Origin: Pseudomonadota bacterium
GTDB lineage: Bacteria; Pseudomonadota; Gammaproteobacteria; Steroidobacterales; Steroidobacteraceae
Length of the DNA: 64,000 nt
NCBI GenBank assembly: GCA_021792755.1
Contig: JAJYUA010000015.1
Span: 1-64,000 of the forward strand
Reading direction: 5' to 3'
Shown here: piece by piece, positions 55,904-62,424 of the stretch
How positions within the stretch are numbered: the first letter of the stretch is position 1
Layout of the letters: each line of letters starts with the position of its first letter
Position numbers and translations under genes: made by a program
The notes under the pieces: generated by a model
Seen by the model: only the letters and a program-made list of their open reading frames with translations
Told to the model about the DNA's origin: nothing
Database searches by the model: none

Positions 55904-57450
55904 TGATATGTCCAGGTCTCGGTCAGAGCCGAGCCATAGAGCCTGAGGTAGCAGCTGAGGTCCACCGGTCGGCCGCCGGTGGGCTTCACGTCGAATGAGA
56001 CGCGCCATGCGCCATTCTCAGGCAGTCGCTGCACGAAGATCCGGGAAACGGCCGCGCCGGCCGCCGTGACCTCGGCGCGCACCGGCTGACTGGCTTGCAG
56101 GCCCCCGAGCGTGCCCCCGCTGAAGTCGATGAGCACACGCCGCATTCCCGGCACCGGGTGTCCGGCGCGCATGACGGGACCGAAGCGTGTGGCCACGGCC
56201 CGCCCGCCGGGCGGCCAGCGCTCGCCCGAATGCAGGTAAGAGGACAGCAGGTAGGAGAAGGAGATCGGCCGGCGCGGAATCACCGGCGCGCTCGGCACCC
56301 AATAGGCATCGATGTTGTAGTTGGTATCGTCCCTGCTCGGGATCTCCACGAGCTCCACGCCGCCGCGGCCCCAGTCCCCGAGCGGTTGAACCCAGTAGCT
56401 CGGCCGCTGCTCGAAGCGGGCGGCCGGGTCCTCGTAGTCGGCGAAGTCGCGGTCGCGCTGGATGAGCCCGAAGCCGCGCGGGTTGTCGTCCATGAAGCGG
56501 TTGACCTCGAGCCGCCTCGGGTTCTGCAGCGGGCGCCACAGCCACTGGCCGGCCCCGGTGTGCATCATGAGCCCGTCGCTGTCGTGCACTTGCGGGCGCC
56601 AGTCATAGAAGCGCCGCCGCGCCGAGTTCACCCCGTACAGGAACGTCGAGGTGAGCGGGGCGATGCCGAGCTTGGCGACGTGAGCTCGCGGGTAGAGCGT
56701 GGCGGTGACGGTCACCTGGGTGATGGCTCCGGGGCGCACGACGAACCGGTAGGCTCCGGTGAGGCTTCGGCTCTCGAGCAGCGCGTAGAGCTTCATCTTG
56801 CGTGCGCGTGGGGCCGGGCGCACGAGCCAGAAATCGGTGAAGTACGGGAACTGCTCGCCGCCGACCGTGGCGGTATCGATGGCGAGGCCCCGAGCCGTCA
56901 CTCCGTAGACTTGATTGCGGCCGAGCACGCGGAAGTAGGACGCGCCGAGAAAGGCGATCACCGGGTCCTCTTGCGCGGGCGTGTTCAGTGGATAGCGCAC
57001 CGAGAAGCCCGCGAATCCCAGATAGTCCGGCAGCCGCATCCGCGGCACCGCGGGGCCGAACGTGAACATCGAGGGGCGGTAGGACACCTGGCGCACGCCC
57101 GAGGGCAGCACCTCGAAGATTCTCACCTGCCGGGTGAACGCGAAGCCGCGGTGATAGAACTCGACGGCGAACCTCGACTGGCCGCGCCACAGGGCGGCGG
57201 CGGGCTTGAAGCGGATCTGACGATACTGGGCGTACGAGAGCCGGACCAGCGCGCGCGGCAGAGGCGTGGAGCGGATTCGATAAGGGATGGCGGCGCGTCT
57301 CTCGGCCAGACGCTTCACGGTTTCGAAGTTGAAGAGCCGGGGTGGCGGGGGGGACGGGCGCTGCACGCCCGGCTCCGCGGAGCGGCAGGCCGCGGAGGTC
57401 ATCAGCAGGAGCATCAAATAAGCCAGCTGTGCTCGATGGACAGATAACAC
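55891..57450 (-). CDS. opgG: periplasmic glucan biosynthesis protein OpgG
   Basis: A ~519-residue MdoG-family protein. The hydrophobic N-terminus AYLMLLLMTSAAC ends in a cysteine that could be a lipobox (S-A-A-C), unlike the classical soluble OpgG. Family segments are YFRVLGRNQVYGVTARGLAI, DWRPQVHDSDGLMMHTGAGQ, NPRGFGLIQRDRDFADYEDP and SYWVQPLGDWGRGGVELVEI, closing with LYGSALTETWTYQW. GTG at 57,450 is preferred because AGGA lies six bases upstream; TTG one codon earlier is too close. First gene of the operon with opgH and opgD. Confidence 0.9.
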   Translation of the reverse strand: MLSVHRAQLAYLMLLLMTSAACRSAEPGVQRPSPPPPRLFNFETVKRLAERRAAIPYRIRSTPLPRALVRLSYAQYRQIRFKPAAALWRGQSRFAVEFYHRGFAFTRQVRIFEVLPSGVRQVSYRPSMFTFGPAVPRMRLPDYLGFAGFSVRYPLNTPAQEDPVIAFLGASYFRVLGRNQVYGVTARGLAIDTATVGGEQFPYFTDFWLVRPAPRARKMKLYALLESRSLTGAYRFVVRPGAITQVTVTATLYPRAHVAKLGIAPLTSTFLYGVNSARRRFYDWRPQVHDSDGLMMHTGAGQWLWRPLQNPRRLEVNRFMDDNPRGFGLIQRDRDFADYEDPAARFEQRPSYWVQPLGDWGRGGVELVEIPSRDDTNYNIDAYWVPSAPVIPRRPISFSYLLSSYLHSGERWPPGGRAVATRFGPVMRAGHPVPGMRRVLIDFSGGTLGGLQASQPVRAEVTAAGAAVSRIFVQRLPENGAWRVSFDVKPTGGRPVDLSCYLRLYGSALTETWTYQWAS

Positions 57451-58018
57451 CAATTTTCCTAGCTTCTAGCATCGGTGCCGTCGGACTTGCATGCATTATT
57501 CGTTGCAAGATGGCGCTGAAATGTCACCGCACAGAGACAGCCGATGCTCTCGAGCTGACTGTCGCTGTCCGGAGACAGGCTGGTCTCGCGGCACGAGATA
57601 CCCATTGGGTAGCGGCAGACTAACCCATTTGGCATTTGGTGTGCCAGAAAAAGTCCGCGTTGCCGGCCGAGAGTGGGATCGCCGTCAAATGATGGCGTCG
57701 AGAGTCAACTTCGCTCCTGCGGCGCTGTGGCGCGATGCCGTTCAGGACGCCGATGCGACTGCCTGCTGCAGATTACTTGGGTATGGTTCGGCGAACGGTC
57801 GTTCTGGGCTGTCACCTTGCCGGTACTTCTGTCGGCGCGATGGCCGAAAGGGTGTATCGCAAGAGCGCCAGCTCGGCAGTGACACTGACCACCGCCCGGC
57901 GGTGCCCGCTCCTGTGCGGGTGCGTGAGAGTGCCCTTTGCTTCGCGGGCGATGATGCCGGCGACGCGGTCGGCTTCGGGATCCGACAGGTGTCTGACGTT
58001 CGGCATCCGCGCCATCCG
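57451..58018. other. intergenic, no gene recognised
   Basis: About 570 bp between opgG and the end of ssrA. The opgG promoter should be close to 57,460-57,560. A 64-codon minus-strand frame from ATG at 58,006 has no family match or good ribosome site. Nothing else is supported. Confidence 0.3.
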
Positions 58019-58052
58019 CCCGTGTTCCCGGCCGGATGGCCGGGAACACGGG
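58019..58052 (-). terminator. strong hairpin after ssrA, possible terminator
   Basis: A perfect 15-bp stem CCCGTGTTCCCGGCC/GGCCGGGAACACGGG with a 4-base loop, starting 7 bp beyond the CCA end of tmRNA. Position and strength fit transcript ending or 3' processing of ssrA. There is no T-run after it on either strand, so it is not a textbook intrinsic terminator. Confidence 0.5.
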
Positions 58053-58058
58053 CACCGT

Positions 58059-58701
58059 TGGTGGAGGCGGGGGGACAGTGCCTCCGCCGCTTTCGCGGCG
58101 GCCTGGACTATGCCTTCATCCGCACCGTTGCCGGCGTGGATGCGGAGCGTATTATCCCGCCGCAATGCGGCGGAATCCTAGTGCCCTCCCAGGACCCTTC
58201 AGGCCCCCGGAAGGTCTATGAGTCTCTACAGGGCGGGCCTGAGGTTGGCCCTCTTCCCACCCCTCGGCGTTGCCATGGCACTCTGCCTTCCCGGAAAAGC
58301 GCCGGCAGGTTTCGCCGATGTGAGCTCCGTTTACAGCCGACCCTCACGGATCGGCGCGACCCTTGATCGAACCCCCGTCCGCAAGCCCTAGACTTCAGGC
58401 TCTACGTACGTAGCCCTCTCTTTGGTTCTCGCGCCGCGCTACCCGAGGGGCAGGGAAGACGAAGCGCCAGCGGACGGTGACTCTTAACGGTCCGGCCCGT
58501 CGCACGCCGGATCGCGAGCCTGTGAGCGCGTCCCCCGAGTCGACCGCACAGGCACGGACCGGTCGGAGGTCAGCCGCGATTAGGCGGCGAGAGCGAAGTT
58601 GTCGTCGTTGGCAACTATGGTTTTGCAGCGTGATTTACGAGGGCACTGCGCCTCGGTACGCCCCTGAAGGTTCGCAACCCGCGTCGAAACCGGTCGCCCC
58701 C
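58059..58701 (-). ncRNA. ssrA: tmRNA gene interrupted by a group I intron in the T-loop
   Basis: The RNA that rescues stalled ribosomes with SmpB. The 5' part starts GGGGGCGACCGGTTTCGACG (58,701 down). The resume codon and tag (58,612-58,580) read Ala-Asn-Asp-Asp-Asn-Phe-Ala-Leu-Ala-Ala-stop. The 3' tRNA-like part reads GCTTGCGGACGGGGGTTCGA (T-stem GGGGG and T-loop start) and then breaks off. The missing 17 nt, T-CCCCC-CGCCTCC-ACCA, are at 58,075-58,059. They pair with the T-stem and with the 5' acceptor strand GGGGGCG. Between them lies a 290-nt group I intron. Spliced length is 353 nt, normal for tmRNA. smpB is 1.2 kb away. Confidence 0.95.
58076..58365 (-). ncRNA. group I intron (IC3-like) in the tmRNA T-loop
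   Basis: A 290-nt self-splicing intron. The 5' exon ends in U (…TTCGAT at 58,366) and the intron ends in G (58,076), as required. P1 forms between exon CGAU and intron GUCG with a U·G pair at the splice site. Core elements closely match the Azoarcus tRNA-Ile intron: ATCGGCGAAACCTG (58,319-58,306), ATGGCAACGCCGAG (58,276-58,263), TGTAGAGACTC (P7 5' side, 58,230-58,220), GAAGGCATAGTCC (P7 3' side, 58,117-58,105) and a P9 hairpin CCGCCGC-GAAA-GCGGCGG (58,101-58,084). The stretch between the two P7 strands is ~100 nt, longer than in Azoarcus. No homing endonuclease frame. Confidence 0.92.
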
Positions 58702-58713
58702 AAAGGTAGCCAC

Positions 58714-58719
58714 AGCATA
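58714..58719 (-). promoter_or_regulatory. -10 box of ssrA
   Basis: TATGCT on the minus strand, 12 bp before the mature 5' end at 58,701. GTGCAC 18 bp further upstream is a weak -35. A short 5' leader removed by RNase P is expected for tmRNA. Confidence 0.5.
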
Positions 58720-58995
58720 CCTCAAAGCCGCATGAGCGTGCACGACTTCTTCAGCGCGTCATCCTTTGCGCGGGGTCTTCATCGCGGAGCGTCCTGAGCC
58801 CCGGGGTGACAGACGCTTCAGCCGCCAGTGACTCCTGGCGCAGACGATTTTCATCCGCTTGCCCGATTCCCGTATCGGCCGCGGTTTGCAGCCGCCTGCC
58901 CGCTGCGGCGAGCCGGTTCCCTCGTCTGCGTGCTTTGTGTATCGTTCGCCACTTTTCAAGTCTGCGGTCGCGGACCGGCTTCGGAGGCTCGATCG

Positions 58996-59871
58996 ATGAG
59001 GATGCAGAGCGTGGCGCTGCTCGGTGCCGCCTTGGCGATTTGCGGCATTGCTTCGGCGGCTGCCGGCACCACTTCGGCCACGCAGGACAACGCCTCGACC
59101 GCTCACCGCAAGGGGCGAGCCCACTCGAAGTGGGCGACTCACGGGGAGATCGGCTTCGTCATGGCTCGCGGCGTCACGACGACTAAAAGCGGAGACGTCA
59201 AGCTGAGTGCGGCGCACAGGCTAGGGCGCTGGACGTACAGCGGCGGCTTCACGGCCCTTTACGCCAGCACCGATCATGTGACCACCCAGCAGGACATGAA
59301 CGGACGGCTTCAGGTCGATATGGCGCTGAGCAAGCGCACGTTCTGGTTCACAGGGCTGAATTACGACCGCAACCTCTTCGACGGCTTCGCGTACCAGGAG
59401 AGCGCGGCGAGCGGTCTGGGCCGGGTTCTGATGGAGACGAACCAGACCCATCTCTCCATCGAGCTCGGCGCGGGCTATCGACGCGAGCTGCCGGAGGCGC
59501 TGGTGCTGAACAGTTTTGGCGGTGTCAAAAGCCTTACGCGCGGTTCCGTGGTGGGCGATGCGGTGCTGCACGCGGTCATGAAGTTCGCGTATTCGTTCAG
59601 TTCCTCGACGAAGCTGCTGAACAGCCTGCTGGTGGAATCCGGCGCGAGCGATACCATGACGATGGACAATCTGTCGCTTCAAGTCAAGATGGACACGACT
59701 CTTGCGCTTTCGGTGGGGTTGCAGGCGACCAACAACACCAATCCGTCGTTGGGGAACGCGCCGCACACGAACACCGTGATGACGCTCAATCTGGTCTATC
59801 AATTCAAGACGAAGAATCTCTCGCCGGGCCCGCCGATGCACTCCTTGCTGGACAGCTTCGATGTGCCGTAG
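58996..59871 (+). CDS. outer-membrane beta-barrel protein, DUF481/YdiY-like
   Basis: A 291-residue exported protein. A signal peptide (SVALLGAALAICGIASAAAG) is followed by alternating amphipathic strands such as HGEIGFVMARGVTTTKSGDV, WTYSGGFTALYASTDHVTTQ, TFWFTGLNYDRNLFDGFAYQ, HLSIELGAGYRRELPEALVL and MTLNLVYQFKTKNLSPGP. This is the pattern of DUF481 salt-induced outer-membrane proteins. The first strand GEIGFV and repeated Y-R-F motifs support the family. ATG at 58,996 has GGAGG eight bases upstream. The barrel's function is unknown. It lies between ssrA and smpB. Confidence 0.75.
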   Translation: MRMQSVALLGAALAICGIASAAAGTTSATQDNASTAHRKGRAHSKWATHGEIGFVMARGVTTTKSGDVKLSAAHRLGRWTYSGGFTALYASTDHVTTQQDMNGRLQVDMALSKRTFWFTGLNYDRNLFDGFAYQESAASGLGRVLMETNQTHLSIELGAGYRRELPEALVLNSFGGVKSLTRGSVVGDAVLHAVMKFAYSFSSSTKLLNSLLVESGASDTMTMDNLSLQVKMDTTLALSVGLQATNNTNPSLGNAPHTNTVMTLNLVYQFKTKNLSPGPPMHSLLDSFDVP

Positions 59872-59886
59872 CGAGCGAGCCCCCGA

Positions 59887-60360
59887 TCAAACCCCGCGTC
59901 TGAGCAGCCGCGCCTTGTCTCGCTGCCAGTCTCGCTCCTTCTCCACGGCACGCTTGTCGTGCTGTTTCTTGCCCTTGGCGAGACCGACGGAAAGTTTCGC
60001 CCGTCCGTTCTTCCAGTAAAGCTCCAGCGGCACCAGAGTATAGCCCTTGCGCTCGACGGCGCCGATCAGACCGTTGAGCTCGCTGTGGTGCAGCAGGAGC
60101 TTGCGCGTGCGCACGGGGTCGGCGAGCACGTGGCTTGAGGCGGCGGTCAGCGGCGAGATGTGCGCGCCGATGAGGAAGGCCTCGCCACCTCTTAGATAGA
60201 CGTACGCCTCCTTGAGCTGGGCGCGACCGGCACGCATGGCCTTGACCTCCCAGCCCTGCAGGGCGAGCCCCGCCTCGTAGCGCTCCTCGATGAAGTAATC
60301 GAAGCGTGCCTTGCGGTTCTCGGCGATCAGCCGGGAGGAGGGATCGGCCTTGGGGGGCAT
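59887..60360 (-). CDS. smpB: tmRNA-binding protein SmpB
   Basis: About 157 residues. An OB-fold protein that binds the tRNA-like part of tmRNA and carries it to stalled ribosomes. Conserved segments are [60 protein letters not shown] and the basic tail [20 protein letters not shown] that fills the mRNA channel. ATG at 60,360. It is divergent from ratA, as is usual, and close to the intron-containing ssrA gene. Confidence 0.95.
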   Translation of the reverse strand: MPPKADPSSRLIAENRKARFDYFIEERYEAGLALQGWEVKAMRAGRAQLKEAYVYLRGGEAFLIGAHISPLTAASSHVLADPVRTRKLLLHHSELNGLIGAVERKGYTLVPLELYWKNGRAKLSVGLAKGKKQHDKRAVEKERDWQRDKARLLRRGV

Positions 60361-60471
60361 GAGCGAGGATGGCAATTCGAGGGAGGTTGGCTATTGTAGC
60401 CTGAGCGGGCCCAGCGCAGGCGGGACGCTGGCCCTTGTGGCGGCGGGGCCGATCCTGGGACAATCCGGACC

Positions 60472-60921
60472 ATGCGAGAAGTCAAGCGCTCGGCGCTCAT
60501 TGCTTTGCCGCCGCCGCGGCTGTTTGCGCTCATCAACGATATCGAGAGCTATCCCCAGTTCCTGCCGTGGTGCTCCCATGCGCGGGTGCTCTCCCGTACC
60601 GAGCGCGAGATCGTGGCGACGATCGGCGTGCATCGCGGACCTTTGCACGCGGAGTTTACCACGCGCAACGAGCTGGACCCGGACCGCAGGGTGACGATGC
60701 GCCTCATCAAAGGCCCGTTCACCATGCTCGAGGGCGAGTGGCGGATCACGCCCGCCGGCGAGGGCTCGATGGTGGAGTTGGCGCTGCGCTTCCAATTGAA
60801 GAACACGCTGTCGGCCATGCTGTTCGAGCAGAAATTCGCCGAGACGATCGGCTCGCTGGTCGATGCGTTCGTTGCGCGAAGCCGCGCCATGCATCCGGCT
60901 GCGGGCCTCGCGAGTCCGTGA
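60472..60921 (+). CDS. ratA: START-domain protein RatA (coenzyme Q10-binding/ribosome toxin family)
   Basis: A 149-residue START/Coq10-like protein. Segments are ALIALPPPRLFALINDIESY, PQFLPWCSHARVLSRTEREI and MRLIKGPFTMLEGEWRITP, ending with FQLKNTLSAMLFEQKFAETI. E. coli RatA was reported to block 70S formation, while homologues bind quinones. Overlaps rnfH (GTGA at 60,918-60,921). The smpB/ratA/rnfH arrangement is conserved in gammaproteobacteria. Confidence 0.92.
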   Translation: MREVKRSALIALPPPRLFALINDIESYPQFLPWCSHARVLSRTEREIVATIGVHRGPLHAEFTTRNELDPDRRVTMRLIKGPFTMLEGEWRITPAGEGSMVELALRFQLKNTLSAMLFEQKFAETIGSLVDAFVARSRAMHPAAGLASP

Positions 60922-61202
60922 GCGGCCCCGGCGGCAAGCGCTGCCTGGTGGCCTATGCCACCGGACGGCGCCAGCTGCTCTTGACGGTGGATCTGCCAGC
61001 CGATGCCAACATCGGTGATGCCATCGAGGCGGCGCGCCGTCTGGCGCCGCACGAGGACGTTCCGTGGGAAAGCGCGCCGGCGGGCGTCTTCGGCGAGATC
61101 CGCAGCCGCAGCGACGTACCCGCCGACGGGGACCGGATCGAGCTGTACCGCCCGCTGCGCCAGGATCCCAAGGAAAAACGCAGAGCCCGGCTGAGACGTT
61201 AG
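60918..61202 (+). CDS. rnfH: RnfH/RatB family protein
   Basis: A 94-residue ubiquitin-like-fold protein of the UPF0125 family. RCLVAYATGRRQLLLTVDLP is the first strand pair, then ANIGDAIEAARRL, VPWESAPAGVFGEIRSRSDV and the family end DGDRIELYRPLRQDPKEKRR. The start is GTG at 60,918, overlapping the ratA stop, so the two are translationally coupled. Function is not established. Confidence 0.9.
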   Translation: MSGPGGKRCLVAYATGRRQLLLTVDLPADANIGDAIEAARRLAPHEDVPWESAPAGVFGEIRSRSDVPADGDRIELYRPLRQDPKEKRRARLRR

Positions 61203-61246
61203 GCGGTTGCCATCGGGCGGGACACCGCGGGCGCAGCGCAATGGCT

Positions 61247-61428
61247 GCGGCGGGCGAAAGCCACGCTTTTTGCCCGACGCCGCGCTGGGCCGGACACGAT
61301 GGCCGGATCCAGCGCCTTTCCAGGCACAGGGAAGTGTCCGCCGCCGAAGGTGGCGAGCGGCGGGCGAAAACCACGCTTTTTGCCCGACGCCGCGCTGGGC
61401 CGGACACGATGGCCGGATCCAGCGCCTC
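61247..61428. repeat. 72-bp direct repeat with hairpin
   Basis: Two nearly identical 72-bp copies at 61,247-61,318 and 61,357-61,428, 110 bp apart, between rnfH and bamE. Each begins GCGGCGGGCGAAA, contains CCACGCTTTTTGCCCGACGC and ends ATGGCCGGATCCAGCGCCT. On the minus strand GCGTCGGGCAAAA can pair with TTTTCGCCCGCCGC, giving a terminator-like hairpin in each copy. The second copy ends three bases before the bamE stop. Confidence 0.8.
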
Positions 61429-61431
61429 TAT

Positions 61432-61821
61432 CTAAATAGGAAACTTATCGACAGAAGGCAGCATACCCGGTGCGATGGGGCTGCCCTTGGGGATGTTGTA
61501 AAGCTTGAAGCCCGACACTTTGTTGCCGTGGAAGAACACGGTCACCCGGCTCTCGATCGGCTTGTGCACGTAGCCGCGCTTGAAGTAGTAGACGTAATCC
61601 CAACGGTCGTGATCGAACACGTCCTTGATCATGGGAGTGCCGAGCAAGTAGCGCACCTGGACGCGGGTCATGCCGACCTTCAGTTGTCGCACGTCGTGTC
61701 CATCCAGGTAATTGCCCTGCTGAATGTCCATCCGATAGACGCAGCCGGCAAGCAGCGTGGACAGAGCCGCGAGCGTCAGAGCGAGGCGCCGAGGCGCCGG
61801 ATTCGGTCGAGCTGGTCGCAT
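61432..61821 (-). CDS. bamE: outer-membrane assembly lipoprotein BamE
   Basis: A 129-residue SmpA/OmlA lipoprotein of the BAM complex. Lipoprotein signal LALTLAALSTLLAG then C; mature part with YRMDIQQGNYLDGHDVRQLK, VGMTRVQVRYLLGTPMIKDV and WDYVYYFKRGYVHKPIESRV. ATG at 61,821 has GGAG four bases upstream. It is divergent from fur, a standard gammaproteobacterial arrangement. Confidence 0.94.
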   Translation of the reverse strand: MRPARPNPAPRRLALTLAALSTLLAGCVYRMDIQQGNYLDGHDVRQLKVGMTRVQVRYLLGTPMIKDVFDHDRWDYVYYFKRGYVHKPIESRVTVFFHGNKVSGFKLYNIPKGSPIAPGMLPSVDKFPI

Positions 61822-61927
61822 GGAGCTCCAATGGGCCATAATGAGCCGTTAATTGACGATCGATCATACCCGATCGAGTCATTCCCGCCGCGTCTCTCAC
61901 GCGGCCTCATCCGGAGGCAACGACGAC

Positions 61928-62362
61928 GTGGAAGGCAAGGACCTTCGCAAAGCGGGCCTGAAAGTCACCCTGCCCCGCCTCAAGATCCTGGAAATCCTGG
62001 CGGGCAGCGCCACGCGCCATCTGTCGGCCGAAGACATCCACCGCGGCCTGCTCGAGTCGCACGAGGACATCGGGCTGGCGACGGTCTACCGCGTGCTCAC
62101 CCAGTTCGAGGCCGCGGGTCTGGTTACGCGCCATCACTTCGAGGACGGAATGGCGGTGTTCGAGCTCAACCAGGGGACGCATCACGATCATATCGTGTGT
62201 CTTGACTGCGGCCACGTCGAGGAGTTCGTGGACGCGGGGATAGAGGAGCGCCAGACCGCCGTGGCGCGCAAGCTCGGCTTTGAGATCCGCGATCATTCCC
62301 TGATCCTCTACGGCAAATGCCGCAGCGCCGACTGCCCGCACCGCCGCAACAGCGAGAGATAG
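61928..62362 (+). CDS. fur: ferric uptake regulator Fur
   Basis: A 144-residue iron-responsive repressor. DNA-binding winged helix: DLRKAGLKVTLPRLKILEIL, LSAEDIHRGLLESHEDIGLA then TVYRVLTQFEAAGLV. Metal sites: GTHHDHIVCLDCGHVEEFVD and the second cysteine pair CRSADCPHR. GTG at 61,928 is chosen: GGAGG lies ten bases upstream and the protein then begins at the usual place. An ATG at 61,853 would add 25 residues without family support. Confidence 0.94.
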   Translation: MEGKDLRKAGLKVTLPRLKILEILAGSATRHLSAEDIHRGLLESHEDIGLATVYRVLTQFEAAGLVTRHHFEDGMAVFELNQGTHHDHIVCLDCGHVEEFVDAGIEERQTAVARKLGFEIRDHSLILYGKCRSADCPHRRNSER

Positions 62363-62424
62363 GCTTTCGGGCCGTCACCGCCCCATGGAGACGTTGCGGT
62401 CGCGCGATAGCTCCGCGGGCTGGA

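Noticed and set aside
57491-58366. A 291-codon plus-strand frame.
   Set aside because: It runs antisense over the tmRNA 3' end and intron, and shows no domain.
58218-58390. A 57-codon plus-strand frame with GGAAGG ribosome site and signal-peptide-like start.
   Set aside because: It lies on the opposite strand of the tmRNA T-arm and group I intron core; the conserved RNA explains the sequence.
58402-58413. CTACGTACGTAG, a 12-bp palindrome resembling a regulator site.
   Set aside because: It is part of the tmRNA 3' domain, where such a CGUAGAGCC-type helix is normal.
58366-58701. First reading of ssrA as a truncated tmRNA with a lost 3' end.
   Set aside because: The missing T-stem, acceptor and CCA are found at 58,059-58,075 after a group I intron.
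58059-58701. Permuted two-piece tmRNA.
   Set aside because: In permuted genes the acceptor piece precedes the coding piece; here the order is the standard one with an insertion.
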